Part shown: one piece after another, positions 23,328 to 33,405 of the stretch | Layout: each line of letters begins with the position of its first letter | How positions within the stretch are numbered: position 1 is the first letter of the stretch | NCBI GenBank assembly: GCA_025966225.1 | Contig: JAOPVI010000092.1 | Span: 1-41,125, forward strand | Direction: 5' to 3' | Source: Mycobacterium sp. | GTDB taxonomy: Bacteria; Actinomycetota; Actinomycetes; Mycobacteriales; Mycobacteriaceae | Length of the DNA: 41,125 nucleotides | The notes under the pieces: model-generated | Told to the model about the DNA's origin: nothing | What the model saw: the letters and a program-made list of their open reading frames with translations, nothing else | Databases searched by the model: none | Position numbers and translations under genes: made by a program

Positions 23328-23389
23328 CGCGAGCGTGCGCGAAATGTCGCCATCCGCGGCGTGCCGGCGTACAGACACGCACGCTCGCG
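23328..23389. terminator. Long inverted repeat between convergent genes
   Basis: CGCGAGCGTGCG (23328-23339) is repeated in perfect inversion as CGCACGCTCGCG (23378-23389), with 38 bp between. It lies in the 103-bp gap between the convergent ABC ATPase and P450 genes, where a bidirectional terminator is expected. Very similar short sequences (ACACGCACGCTCGCG) recur between mycobacterial genes as far as I remember, so it may also be a dispersed repeat. Confidence 0.6.
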
Positions 23390-23416
23390 GGGAGATTGGG
23401 CAGCATGGCCGCGACC

Positions 23417-24652
23417 CTATCCTCCCTCGCGGGTGGTGACGGGCAGCGATGCCAATCCCCGCAATGTGACGTTCGGCTTGTAGACCGCCTCACCGGCAAT
23501 GCGGGCGTTCGGGAAGCGTGACGTCACCGCTGCCAGCGCGACGGAGGCCTCGAGCCGGGCCAGTGGAGCACCGAGGCAGAAGTGCGGACCCTTCCCAAAG
23601 CCCAAGTGGCGGATGGCCGCTCGGTTCGGATCGAACTCGTCCGGGCGTTCGATCGACTCGGGGTCGCGGTGCGCGGCGGCGATGATCAACATCAAGCTGT
23701 CGCCCTTCGGGATGTCAACGACGCCGATTGTCATGTGCTCCCCCGCAATTCGCATGGCGAGCTGCACCGGGGGGTCGTATCGCATGGTCTCCTCGACCAC
23801 CATCGACACCCGGCCTGGGTCGGCGGCGAGGGCACGCCACTGTGCCGGCTGCATCAGCATCGCCTGCATCGCGTTGGCGATCAGGTTGACAGTGGTCTCG
23901 TGGCCCGCGATGAGGAGCAGGTTGCAGGTCGCGACGATCTCGTCCTCGGTGAGCTGGTCGCCATCCTCCTCGGCCGCGATGAGTCCGGAGATCAGGTCGC
24001 CACGCGGCTCGCCGCGACGGAGGTCGATGAGCCCGTGGAGGTACTCGCGCAGCCATCGCCCCGCCTCCAGTCGCCGTCCGACACCATCCGCCGATTCACC
24101 GGTGAGCGTGTTGAACGGATCCAACGCCTGAGCCAGCAGCGCCGAGGCATGGCTGAACTTCGGCTCGTCCTCGAGCGGCACGCCGAGCAGCCGGCATATC
24201 ACCGCGACGGGAAGCGGGTAGGCCAGGTCGGCGATGACATCGAAATGACCAGCAGGAGCCACGTCATCGAGCAGCCCGTCGACCATCGCGGTGATGTCGG
24301 GTTCGAGGGCCTTGACCACCTTCGGCACGAACGCCTTGCTGACCAGTTTGCGCAGCCGCGTGTGGTCCGGCGGGTCGAGGAACAGGAACCCCGGCGGCCC
24401 GAGCGGGCGAAACGCCGCGCCCTGGGCGATCCGACGCTGCACGACCGTCGACTTCATCCCATCACTCGCCGACGAAGGGTGGCGCAGCACTTCGTCGCAC
24501 TCGTCGAACGAGGAGAACACCGTCAGGTTCGACTCGGGCATGCACAGCGGGCCGCGCTCGCGGATCTGGTCGTAGACCGGATACGGGTTGGACCGGTTGG
24601 ACGGGTCGAGCAGCTTCACCAACAGCGTCTGCGCTTCGGCGGTGGTCGTCAT
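23417..24652 (-). CDS. Cytochrome P450
   Basis: This 411-residue soluble bacterial P450 shows the I-helix oxygen-binding motif AGHETT, the K-helix ExxR (EETMR), the meander/PERF region (EFDPNRAAIRH) and the haem loop FGKGPHFCLGAPLAR with ligand C359. It starts like many mycobacterial CYPs (LLDPSNRSNPYPVYDQIRER). ATG 24652 is chosen; the frame extends 22 codons further into the tgt gene without a better start. It begins 4 bp after the tgt stop on the same strand, so co-transcription is likely, although no functional link is known. The substrate is unknown and no ferredoxin gene is adjacent. Confidence 0.9.
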   Translation of the reverse strand: MTTTAEAQTLLVKLLDPSNRSNPYPVYDQIRERGPLCMPESNLTVFSSFDECDEVLRHPSSASDGMKSTVVQRRIAQGAAFRPLGPPGFLFLDPPDHTRLRKLVSKAFVPKVVKALEPDITAMVDGLLDDVAPAGHFDVIADLAYPLPVAVICRLLGVPLEDEPKFSHASALLAQALDPFNTLTGESADGVGRRLEAGRWLREYLHGLIDLRRGEPRGDLISGLIAAEEDGDQLTEDEIVATCNLLLIAGHETTVNLIANAMQAMLMQPAQWRALAADPGRVSMVVEETMRYDPPVQLAMRIAGEHMTIGVVDIPKGDSLMLIIAAAHRDPESIERPDEFDPNRAAIRHLGFGKGPHFCLGAPLARLEASVALAAVTSRFPNARIAGEAVYKPNVTLRGLASLPVTTREGG

Positions 24653-24656
24653 GCTC

Positions 24657-25901
<1,245 letters not shown>

Positions 25902-25915
25902 TCACACCGGCGTGT

Positions 25916-26818
25916 TCAGGCCAGGAACCGCACGATCGCCGCGGCGAGTTCCTCACCCGCATCCTCTTGCAGGAAGTGGCCTGCGCCAGCGATCACAGGA
26001 TGCTCGATTCCTGCGGCGCCACGCATCTGACTGGAGAAGACGGGTGCCATCGCGCCGGTGATCGGGTCGCTGTCGCTGAATGCCACCAGCATGGGCGTCG
26101 GGCTGTCGCTCAAGGACGCCCATGCCCGACGATTGGGCTCCGACGCAGGATCGTCGGGCACGGTCGGAATCAGGCCGGGCATCGCCCTGGGACCGACGCA
26201 GTGGGCGCCGTCCGGGAAGGGCGCGTCGTAGGCCGCCCGGACGGCGTCGGACATCGGCCGACGGCACCCCGCCTCGACGAAGCGGCCGACGTCGAGCTGC
26301 GGCACACTCTGAATGGCTTCGCGGAACTGCCACCAGATCTTGGGCATCGGGAGGTCGCCGGTCGGCAACCCCGTATTCGCGACGACGATCCGCGCGAACC
26401 GATCGGCATTCTCGGCGGCCACGCGCAGGCCGATGAGCCCGCCCCAGTCCTGGCCGACGAGCGTCACCCGCCGCAGGTCGAGCTCGTCGAACGCCAGTGC
26501 TCGCATCCATTCGACGTGACGGGCGTAGGTGTGGTCGTCCTGCTGCGTCGGCTTGTCGGAGCGGCCGAATCCGACGAGATCCGGACAGACCACCCGGTGC
26601 CCGGCCGCGACCAGGATGGGGATCATCTTTCGGTACAGGTACGACCACGACGGCTCGCCGTGCAGCATGAGAATCGGATCGGCATCGGCGGGGCCGTCCT
26701 CGACCCACGCCACGCGTAGTCGGCCACCTTCGTCGTCGTCCAGTTCGCAATATCGTGGCGAGTAAGCGAAGCCGCCGAGTCCAGCAAATCGATCGTCCGG
26801 GGTACGCAAAGTCTGCAT
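25916..26818 (-). CDS. dhmA: Haloalkane dehalogenase, HLD-I type
   Basis: This 300-residue alpha/beta hydrolase of the haloalkane dehalogenase family has E56 in HGEPSWSYLYRK and the nucleophile elbow GQDWGG with D124 and halide-binding W125. The likely catalytic acid is D251 (SDSDPITG) and the base H281 (AGAGHFLQED). The last three residues and the start (LRTPDDRF) match the DhmA/DhlA group, including M. tuberculosis Rv2296. The enzyme would cleave carbon-halogen bonds by hydrolysis; physiological substrates in mycobacteria are unknown. It is 26 bp upstream of tgt on the same strand. Confidence 0.85.
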   Translation of the reverse strand: MQTLRTPDDRFAGLGGFAYSPRYCELDDDEGGRLRVAWVEDGPADADPILMLHGEPSWSYLYRKMIPILVAAGHRVVCPDLVGFGRSDKPTQQDDHTYARHVEWMRALAFDELDLRRVTLVGQDWGGLIGLRVAAENADRFARIVVANTGLPTGDLPMPKIWWQFREAIQSVPQLDVGRFVEAGCRRPMSDAVRAAYDAPFPDGAHCVGPRAMPGLIPTVPDDPASEPNRRAWASLSDSPTPMLVAFSDSDPITGAMAPVFSSQMRGAAGIEHPVIAGAGHFLQEDAGEELAAAIVRFLA

Positions 26819-27016
26819 GTCGGGGAACCTACCCGCGGCTCACTCATTGGGAACGGTTGGCCAATCACGAGTATTCGCCGGTCGGGGCCGATGAGCTGAC
26901 AGCCAATCGCCAGTCGAGCAATCCGCGCAATCGCATGTCACCCCGTGAACAGCGCTCCATACTGCTGAAGATGTCCCGCCGATCTTGACGGGGCGCAAAA
27001 CAAAAGGAGCACGGGT

Positions 27017-27505
27017 GTGAAGCGTGGATTGCTGGTAGCCGTCGGTGGGGCGGCGATCCTGATCGCCGGAGTCTCAGGCTGTTCGTCGGAAAAGAAGGCG
27101 GAAACCTCGTCGAGTTCGGCGAGCTCGAGTGCGAGCTCCTCTGCATCGGAGTCGTCAGGCGCCGCCGCCCCCGGTGGCACGAAGGTCACCATCGACGGCC
27201 AGGACAAGATCGTCGGCGGCAGCGTCGTGTGCGCCGCGATGGGCGGAAACGTCAACGTCGCCATCGGTGAAGCGATGACCGGTATCGCCGCCGTCATCGG
27301 CGACGGCGACACGCCCACGGTCACCTCCGTTGCGCTGGGCAACGTCAATGGCGTGACCCTCGCCGTCGCAGGCGGTCAGGGCGATGCCACCGCCACCAAG
27401 GACGGCAAGTCCTACAAGGTCGAGGGCCACGCGGTCGGCGTCGACATGGCCAACCCGATGACACCGGTGAACAAGCCCTTCACGCTGGAGTTCACCTGCC
27501 CGTAG
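27017..27505 (+). CDS. lpqH: LpqH-family 19 kDa lipoprotein antigen
   Basis: This 162-residue secreted lipoprotein has a typical signal peptide ending in the lipobox VSGC, then a Ser/Ala-rich linker (about residues 31-52) that is a likely glycosylation region. The LpqH domain follows, with KVTIDGQDK, a Cys in [10 protein letters not shown], and a last Cys in LEFTCP that would form the domain disulfide. Start GTG 27017 has AAAGGAG upstream. LpqH is an abundant surface lipoprotein and TLR2 ligand in pathogenic mycobacteria; its cellular role is not settled. A terminator follows the stop. Confidence 0.9.
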   Translation: MKRGLLVAVGGAAILIAGVSGCSSEKKAETSSSSASSSASSSASESSGAAAPGGTKVTIDGQDKIVGGSVVCAAMGGNVNVAIGEAMTGIAAVIGDGDTPTVTSVALGNVNGVTLAVAGGQGDATATKDGKSYKVEGHAVGVDMANPMTPVNKPFTLEFTCP

Positions 27506-27530
27506 TTCGGGCACCTCGACAGTTCGGCCC

Positions 27531-27565
27531 GGCGGCGGCGTCCCAGTGGGGCGCCGTCGCTTTTT
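27531..27565 (+). terminator. Rho-independent terminator after lpqH
   Basis: GCGGCGGCG (27532-27540) pairs with CGCCGTCGC (27552-27560) with one mismatch, across an 11-nt loop. It is followed at once by TTTTT (27561-27565). This is the only hairpin in the window with a clear T-tract. It lies 26 bp after the lpqH stop. Confidence 0.75.
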
Positions 27566-27688
27566 GCTTCCCTCAGCTAACGATCGCAGCGACCCAATTC
27601 GACTCCGAATCTTGCCTCGAACACCCGAAACGGGGGGTAGTCTCCGGAACTGCGCGGCTCAGCGCAGCACACGATGCAGGGGGGACCT

Positions 27689-29107
27689 GTGGCGAAGCAC
27701 CGCATGACGAAGAGGCGTAGGACGCACAGGGCGGTGACGACCGCGGCCGCAGCCGCGGGGCTCTCCGGAGTCCTGGTGCTCGGGCACTCGCTCGACTACA
27801 CCGCGCAGTTGGATCCTGCGCTTGCCGCAGCGGTGTTCGGCGTTGGCGGGCGTGGTGATCCAACCTCGGCCAACGTCAAGAACAAGCTCGGTGGCGAAAT
27901 CGGACCGGGCTTCACGGTGCCAGCCGATTACACACCAATTTCGTACCCCGCGGACTTCAACTTCCAGACCAGCACCAACCAAGGCGTCAAGGTCCTGAAG
28001 CCGCTTGTCATCAGTACGTCGGGGGACGTCCAAGTCACCGCGTACTCCGAAGGCACGCTCGTCGCCGAGCAGGTCAAGCGCGACCTCGCCGCTGGCGACT
28101 ACCCGGGCGGCGCCGGCCGGGTGACCTTCCTGCTCATCGCGTCGCCGTATGTTCCGAACGGCGGCTTGTTCGCGAGGTTCCCCGGCTTCACCATCCCTGG
28201 CGTCGTCCCCGTGTTCAGTGCGGCAGAGCCAACGAAGTACGACTCGACATACGTGACCAACGAGTACGACCCTTACGCCGACTTCCCCGCGTACTTCAAC
28301 CCGCTGTCGTTGGCCAACAGCTTGCTGGCCGTCCAGTACGCCCACCCGGATCAGTACTACGACAACATCGACCCGAACGCCAACACCGCAGGCAACTACA
28401 CCACGACCGTGACCAATAGCGCGGGCGGCACCGACACCTATGTCCTGGTGTACAACCCGCAGCTGCCGCTGTTCGGACCGATCCGTCAGATCGAGGCCGC
28501 CGTCCCCGAACTGAAGCCCCTTATCGAACCGTTGGTGAGTGCGGTGGAACCGCTGACGCGCGTGTTCGTCGACATGGGCTACACCGACCGCACCAACGAG
28601 AACCCTCAGACCCCAACGACGTTCTCCCTCGTCACTCCGCCGGCGAACGTGATCGGAGCCGCCGAGAAGGTGCCCGGCGCGATCGGGCAGGGCATACAAA
28701 ACCTGCTGGCAGGGCACGACGTAACTCCCGTTCCCCCCGCGAAGACGACGACCGTCCCCGCGCCTCAGGACCAGACCCTCAAGGCTGTGGTACCCCAGAC
28801 TGGCCAAGACCAGCCGGCGCTTGCGCCCGAGCCACCGACTCCGCCGACCGACCAGACGCCCAAGACGAAGACAAAGGACACCCCCCTCGACAAGTTGGTG
28901 GACCGAATCACTCACCCGAACGTGAAGGATGGGGACAAGGTCACGCCCACGACCAAGGCCCCGGCCACGGGATTCGGACATGAGCCTGCGGCCAATCTGC
29001 TGAAGAGCGTGCTCGGCGGCGGGAAGTCCAAGCCGTCGGCAGCCGATGATTCGCAGAAGCCTGCTGACAAGAAGCCGTCGGGCGAAGAATCCGGCGCCGC
29101 TGCCTGA
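27689..29107 (+). CDS. PE-PPE-domain secreted esterase-like protein
   Basis: This 472-residue protein begins with a basic stretch and a hydrophobic segment (TTAAAAAGLSGVLVLGHSL) that acts as signal or anchor. A PE-PPE C-terminal domain (alpha/beta serine-esterase fold) follows. The nucleophile elbow is AYSEGT, with Ala for the usual first Gly, and PLSLANSLLAVQYAHPDQYY belongs to the conserved core. No PE or PPE domain is attached. The last 130 or so residues are Pro/Thr/Lys-rich and look disordered. GTG 27689 is chosen because AGGGGGG lies 5 nt upstream; ATG 27674 is an alternative. A cell-wall or lipid esterase function is likely by family only. Confidence 0.85.
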   Translation: MAKHRMTKRRRTHRAVTTAAAAAGLSGVLVLGHSLDYTAQLDPALAAAVFGVGGRGDPTSANVKNKLGGEIGPGFTVPADYTPISYPADFNFQTSTNQGVKVLKPLVISTSGDVQVTAYSEGTLVAEQVKRDLAAGDYPGGAGRVTFLLIASPYVPNGGLFARFPGFTIPGVVPVFSAAEPTKYDSTYVTNEYDPYADFPAYFNPLSLANSLLAVQYAHPDQYYDNIDPNANTAGNYTTTVTNSAGGTDTYVLVYNPQLPLFGPIRQIEAAVPELKPLIEPLVSAVEPLTRVFVDMGYTDRTNENPQTPTTFSLVTPPANVIGAAEKVPGAIGQGIQNLLAGHDVTPVPPAKTTTVPAPQDQTLKAVVPQTGQDQPALAPEPPTPPTDQTPKTKTKDTPLDKLVDRITHPNVKDGDKVTPTTKAPATGFGHEPAANLLKSVLGGGKSKPSAADDSQKPADKKPSGEESGAAA

Positions 29108-29181
29108 CCACGGTCGTAGGCTGCGCTGGTGCCGATGATCGAACTGACCTATGTGCGGGGCTCGCTGACGCCCGGCCGACG

Positions 29182-29619
29182 TCAAGGGGCTGACGACGGA
29201 CGGCGCTTGGGCCGCTTCGTGATCGACCGATCCGCGTCGGCGAGCTCGCCGCTTCGGATGGCGGACACCAGCTTCGCGATCACCCACTCGACCGCACCGA
29301 GCGCGGTTTCGTCGTCGAGTTGCCATGCCCGGACGAGTCTTTCGTAAGTGACGGGGTGCCACATCGCTTCCAACAATCCGGCCGCGATGCGCTGCTGGAC
29401 GTCGGTCAGGTCCCGAGCCTCCGCACTGACCGCCCGCTGCAGCGCGGCCCGGCGGCGGCCATCGGCCCCGGACACTGCGGGGCCGACCGGTGGATAGCCG
29501 GTCTCCTCGGCTGCGAAGCGGTGCATGGCCGCCAACATCCGGGCGGTCACGTCCGCGATGTTGGCGAGGTCGACGTGCTCGTAGGTGATGCCACCCTCGT
29601 CCTCGAGGCGCTCCATCAC
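29182..29619 (-). pseudogene. N-terminally truncated TetR-like regulator
   Basis: The 145-codon frame resembles only the ligand-binding C-terminal half of a TetR/AcrR regulator: VTARMLAAMHRFAAEE, then LLEAMWHPVTYERLVRAW and ETALGAVEWVIAKLVSAI. The DNA-binding HTH half is missing: a TAA lies seven codons upstream of the first ATG in this frame, and no HTH is seen in the other frames nearby. The C-terminus is rich in basic residues. It is probably a truncated gene; a short independent protein is less likely. Confidence 0.5.
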
Positions 29620-29828
29620 GGCGTCGTGGAGTTTGCGTTACTTGGCGCCAGGCGGCGGCACCACGAGGTCGATGACTCGGATCTGACGGCGGGGCCGTCC
29701 ACACCATTGCCATGGGATAGCCGATCGGCTACCGTGTTTCGCAGGACACATCCAACTCGTCTACGCCCTCGTCGGACGGCCAGCCCACGAGCGGTGATTC
29801 AGCTGCAGGACAATCGAATTGAGGTGCG

Positions 29829-30572
29829 ATGCAGATTCTCGCCGAGGCCGAGGACCTACCGAAGACCGCGAACATCAAGACCCAACTGATCTCGCTGTGG
29901 ACCGTTCCGGTGTTCGGGGTCGTCTACGTGATCGCCTTCATCGCGTTTCCGGGTTTCCTACCGCCCATGTCGCCCAACCTCACCGCTGACCAGGTCGCCA
30001 CGTTCTATCGGGAGCACACGGCCGCCGTCCAGTTCAGCATGGTGACCTACGACCTGCTTGGCGTCATGCTGATCCCGTTCTTCATGGTGATCGTCGTCCA
30101 GATGAAGCGGATGGCCACCCAGAGTCACGTGTTCGCCTACTGCTACCTCACGGCCGTGGTCAGCGGCGCAACGATCTTCGCACTGGCCAACATCTTCTAC
30201 CTGGTGGCCGCCTTCCGACCGGACCGCAACCCCGAGTTGACGATGCTGCTCAACGACATGGCGTGGATCACCTTCATCGCCCCGGTCGGCATGATCGTCG
30301 GGCAGAACCTCCTGCTCGGCTTGGCGATCTATTTCGATAGAGGTCCTCACGCCGTCTTCCCGCGTTGGGTCGGCCACTTCTCCGTCGCCACTGCCTTGGC
30401 CATCGCGCCTGCCGCGCTGGCTGCGATCGTCAAGACCGGACCGCTGGCCTGGGACGGCTTGGTGTCGTTCTGGCTCCGCAACGGCGCCTACGCCGCGTTC
30501 CTGGTCGTGATGTTCTTCGTCGTGCGCGCCGCGCTGCAACGCCAGGCGGTCGAGGAGGGCGTCTCGGCATGA
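29829..30572 (+). CDS. Six-pass membrane protein, first of a paralogous pair
   Basis: This 247-residue protein of unknown function has six predicted membrane segments at about residues 29-48, 73-96, 107-133, 149-172, 186-205 and 219-238. It shares length, topology and a loop motif (AFRPDRNPELTMLLNDM) with the next gene, so the two are diverged tandem copies. The motif between segments 3 and 4 is likely functional. The ATG of the next gene overlaps the stop (ATGA). Genes for cytochrome-oxidase subunit III- and IV-like proteins follow in the same operon, so a role alongside a haem-copper or related membrane enzyme is possible. Confidence 0.7.
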   Translation: MQILAEAEDLPKTANIKTQLISLWTVPVFGVVYVIAFIAFPGFLPPMSPNLTADQVATFYREHTAAVQFSMVTYDLLGVMLIPFFMVIVVQMKRMATQSHVFAYCYLTAVVSGATIFALANIFYLVAAFRPDRNPELTMLLNDMAWITFIAPVGMIVGQNLLLGLAIYFDRGPHAVFPRWVGHFSVATALAIAPAALAAIVKTGPLAWDGLVSFWLRNGAYAAFLVVMFFVVRAALQRQAVEEGVSA

Positions 30573-31312
30573 CGGACGTAGTCGAAGTCACCTCGCCGCC
30601 AAAGACTCCCGCGGCGGGCAAGCGTGACGTCTGGATCGTGTTCTGGATCGTGCCCGCCTTCTACACCGCGTTCGGCGTCATCTTCTTCGCGCTGACTCGG
30701 ACGATGCCGCCACCACGGCCGGACATCACCACCGACCAGAAGGTGCTCTTCTTCACCAACCACGGCCTGACCATCCAAATCGGGTTCGGCTTACTGATCC
30801 TCATCGTCGGCGGCGCAGGCATCGCCAACGGCATCGTCATGTACCACATGAAGCGGATGTCGACGGGTTCGGTGTTGGCGTACTCCTACATGGGCGGAAT
30901 GGCCGTCGGCGCACTGCCGGGCTGCCTGCTGGTGGCCATCTGCTTCCTGACCGCCACCCTTCGGCCAGACCGGAACCCCGAACTGATGGCATTCCTGTAC
31001 GACCTCGGGCTGCTCTCCTACGTCGGATCGCTTGGCTGTTTCTCGGTGGCCTACTTCGCCTTCGCCATCGCGATCCTGTACGACCGCAACGAGATCTTTC
31101 CCAAGTGGCTGGCCTACATCAGTGTGTGGCAGATCGTGACGGAGCTCCTCGCCGTGCCCGTATTCGTCTCGAAGGCAGGGCCGTTCGCGTGGAACGGCTC
31201 CATCTCCTTCTGGATGGGCACGGTGGTCTTCGGCATCTGGCTGTCCTGCGTGATCATGTTCCTGAAGAAGGCCACCGAGCTCGAGCCAGTCGATTCCCCC
31301 GGATTGGATTGA
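30569..31312 (+). CDS. Six-pass membrane protein, second of a paralogous pair
   Basis: This protein is 247 residues, exactly as long as its upstream neighbour, with the same predicted topology and a matching loop (ATLRPDRNPELMAFLYDL). A further shared region is the conserved KAGPFAWNGSISFW near the C-terminus (KTGPLAWDGLVSFW in the neighbour). The ATG overlaps the preceding stop by 4 bp, and the next gene starts 6 bp after the stop. No cofactor-binding His pairs of the quinol-oxidase type were recognised. A heteromeric complex of the two copies is the simplest idea; the function is unknown. Confidence 0.7.
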   Translation: MTDVVEVTSPPKTPAAGKRDVWIVFWIVPAFYTAFGVIFFALTRTMPPPRPDITTDQKVLFFTNHGLTIQIGFGLLILIVGGAGIANGIVMYHMKRMSTGSVLAYSYMGGMAVGALPGCLLVAICFLTATLRPDRNPELMAFLYDLGLLSYVGSLGCFSVAYFAFAIAILYDRNEIFPKWLAYISVWQIVTELLAVPVFVSKAGPFAWNGSISFWMGTVVFGIWLSCVIMFLKKATELEPVDSPGLD

Positions 31313-31318
31313 GGCCGC

Positions 31319-31930
31319 GTGACCGATACCGAGCAAACGGCGCCCGACCTCGCCGATCCGAAAGCCACTGACGGACAAGGCGGTCCGCATCTGCCGGGCG
31401 ACAGCGCCATGTGGGTCATGGTGCTGGGCGACCTGGCGATCTTCGGCGCCTACTTCATCATCTTCATGATCTACCGCACCATGGCACCAGAGCAGTTCCT
31501 CGCCGCTCAGCAGCACTTGAACATCACGGTCGGCGTGGTGAACACGGTGGTACTGGTGACGAGTTCGTGGTTCATCGCACGCGGTGTGCTGGCGGCCAGG
31601 GCTGGCGATCCCCTGCGGGCCATCCGGATGATCTACGTCGGCGGAGGCTTCGGCGTCGCGTTCATTCTGATCAAGGCCTACGAGTGGACCACCGAGGTCA
31701 GACACGGCTTCACGATGCCGAGCAGCGACTTCTTCATGTTCTATTTCATGCTCACCGGCGTGCACCTGTTCCACGTGGCGCTCGGTCTGCTGATCCTCGG
31801 AATCGTGGTGCGCGAGTTGCGAAACCCTCGGAAGCGGCGCACGTCGATGGTCGAATCCGGCGGAATCTACTGGCACATGGTCGATCTGCTCTGGATCGTC
31901 ATCTTCGGACTGCTCTACGTGATGAGGTGA
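31319..31930 (+). CDS. Cytochrome c oxidase subunit III-like (NorE-type) protein
   Basis: This 203-residue protein of the CoxIII/NorE family has five hydrophobic segments. The family hallmarks are DSAMWVMVLGDLAIFGAYFI near the start, YEWTTEVRHGFTMPSSDFFM in the middle, GVHLFHVALGLLILG, and GIYWHMVDLLWIVIFGLLYV at the end. Five segments rather than seven is typical of NorE and short CoxIII forms. Subunit III assists oxidases or nitric-oxide reductases but has no redox centre itself. The start is GTG 31319. No catalytic subunit I is in the window. It overlaps the subunit IV-like gene by 4 bp (GTGA). Confidence 0.85.
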   Translation: MTDTEQTAPDLADPKATDGQGGPHLPGDSAMWVMVLGDLAIFGAYFIIFMIYRTMAPEQFLAAQQHLNITVGVVNTVVLVTSSWFIARGVLAARAGDPLRAIRMIYVGGGFGVAFILIKAYEWTTEVRHGFTMPSSDFFMFYFMLTGVHLFHVALGLLILGIVVRELRNPRKRRTSMVESGGIYWHMVDLLWIVIFGLLYVMR

Positions 31931-32238
31931 CGGACGTGACGACGACCACCCAGACGACCACCCAACCCACCAACGCAACGCGGGCGATCACCTACGCGTG
32001 GCTGGTGCTGACGGGCATCACGATCGTGTCGTGGTGGCTGGCCCCAGGGCACTCCGGCGGGGCGGCGATGCCGAACGTCGCCATCACCGTGGCGGTCGTC
32101 GCGCTGGGCTTCATCAAGGGCAGGCTGATCATCCGGTACTTCATGGAGGTGCGCACCGCGCCCCGCTGGCTGCGCGTGGCCGCCGATGCCTGGCTCGCCG
32201 TGCTCTGGCTGGGCATCCTGGCGATCTACCTCTGGTGA
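31927..32238 (+). CDS. Cytochrome c oxidase subunit IV-like (NorF-type) protein
   Basis: This 103-residue small membrane protein of the prokaryotic CoxIV/NorF type has a Thr-rich N-terminus and then three hydrophobic segments. The middle one holds AITVAVVALGFIKGRLIIRY, with the FIKGRLII turn characteristic of the family, followed by FMEVRTAPRWLR. GTG 31927 overlaps the preceding stop; GTG 31936 is also possible. Together with the subunit III-like gene it forms a NorE/NorF-like pair. The TetR gene overlaps its stop by 4 bp, so all five genes from 29829 form one tightly packed operon. Confidence 0.8.
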   Translation: MTDVTTTTQTTTQPTNATRAITYAWLVLTGITIVSWWLAPGHSGGAAMPNVAITVAVVALGFIKGRLIIRYFMEVRTAPRWLRVAADAWLAVLWLGILAIYLW

Positions 32239-32858
32239 ACCGACAACCTACGCTGGCCATCGTGGCCACCGCAAACTCCCCCACCCACGGCAAGCTCGGC
32301 ACCACGCGGCGCACCCCCGCGCAGGATCGCATCCTCGATGCGGCAATGGATCTCATCGTCGACCACGGCGTGGGTGGAACGTCGCTGCAGATGATCGCCG
32401 ACCACATCGGTGTGACGAAGGCCGCCGTCTACCACAAGTACAACACCAAGAACGAGATCGTCATCGCGCTCACCGACCGTGAACTCGCTCAGTTGGAGGA
32501 CGCGTTGGAGGCCGCGGAGGCCGAACCCGAACGCCCCCAGGCACGTTACGTGCTGTTGAGCCGGCTCATCGACATCGCGGTGGCGAGGCGCAGGTGGATC
32601 GCCACCCTGCAGACCGACCCGGTGATCGTGCGTCTGCTTGGTGAGCACGAACCGTTCCGCGCGTTCATGGGCAGGTTGTACGGCGTGCTTCTCGACGAGC
32701 ACGACGACACGGAGGCCCGAGTCGCCGCCGCCGTCATGAGCGCGGCCATTGCCGGTTCGGTCGTCAACCCGATCGTCACCGACCTCGACGACGACACGCT
32801 GCGCGCGACGCTGCTGCGGATCACCGAACGCGTACTCGACCTCGAACTGCCGGGTTGA
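32235..32858 (+). CDS. TetR-family transcriptional regulator
   Basis: This 207-residue TetR regulator has the N-terminal HTH DRILDAAMDLIVDHGVGGTS, then LQMIADHIGVTKAAVYHKYN, followed by a helical ligand-binding domain. GTG 32235 overlaps the previous stop (GTGA); GTG 32262 would remove nine residues and is equally compatible with the HTH. As the last gene of the operon with the two paralogous membrane proteins and the CoxIII/CoxIV-like pair, it probably controls that operon. No palindrome clear enough to call an operator was found upstream of 29829. Nothing gene-like was seen in the next 270 bp. Confidence 0.88.
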   Translation: MNRQPTLAIVATANSPTHGKLGTTRRTPAQDRILDAAMDLIVDHGVGGTSLQMIADHIGVTKAAVYHKYNTKNEIVIALTDRELAQLEDALEAAEAEPERPQARYVLLSRLIDIAVARRRWIATLQTDPVIVRLLGEHEPFRAFMGRLYGVLLDEHDDTEARVAAAVMSAAIAGSVVNPIVTDLDDDTLRATLLRITERVLDLELPG

Positions 32859-33129
32859 CGCGACATTTCCGAAGGTCCGCTGTGGAGATGCCGTGTTAAC
32901 GGTGCGTCACGAGATTCGGGCTCCCAGGAACCCACCAGTCGGCTCCGAGAACTGCGTCTTCGCCGAGTCGCTCGAAAGGCGCTCTGAACTGCGGGTATTC
33001 GACTGCCCCCTGCTTACCATCAGGCGTTACTCAGGTTGGTGCTCGCGGCAGCTGACGCGACCGCTTCGTATCAGAAATGTCACAGGTCTGTACCAGCGAT
33101 TCGTACGCTAACCGGGCCAAACTCCCGAC

Positions 33130-33405
33130 ATGAACGAGAATCAGACATCAACTCAGCACCGACGCGCCAAGCGCGTCGGCTTGGTGTTCGGCGTGCCCGC
33201 CGTCGCCGCGATGGCGGCACTGGGCCTTAACCACGGCGCGTCGACGCCAACCATGCTGGCGGGCTCCGGCGATGCGCCCACCAACACCACCTACACCCAG
33301 CCTGCGCCCTCGGCGATGAACGTGGGCTCGACTGCCACGTTCTCGGCTCCTCCGTCCGAGCCCGCGATCGCAAGCGCCGTTCCGTCGGTAAAGGCGGGCG
33401 GCTGA
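33130..33405 (+). CDS. Small membrane-anchored or secreted hypothetical protein
   Basis: This 91-residue protein has a basic N-terminus (QHRRAKRVG), one hydrophobic segment (LVFGVPAVAAMAALGL) and a Pro/Thr/Ser/Ala-rich tail with no recognisable fold. It is probably exported or anchored with the tail outside. The stop and the next start overlap as TGATG, so it is coupled to the PASTA-like protein. The function is unknown. Confidence 0.6.
   Translation: MNENQTSTQHRRAKRVGLVFGVPAVAAMAALGLNHGASTPTMLAGSGDAPTNTTYTQPAPSAMNVGSTATFSAPPSEPAIASAVPSVKAGG

Noticed and set aside
27659..29713. A 684-codon minus-strand open frame opposite the PE-PPE gene
   Set aside because: It is low-complexity and shows no motifs. 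The plus-strand gene has signal peptide, domain and ribosome site.
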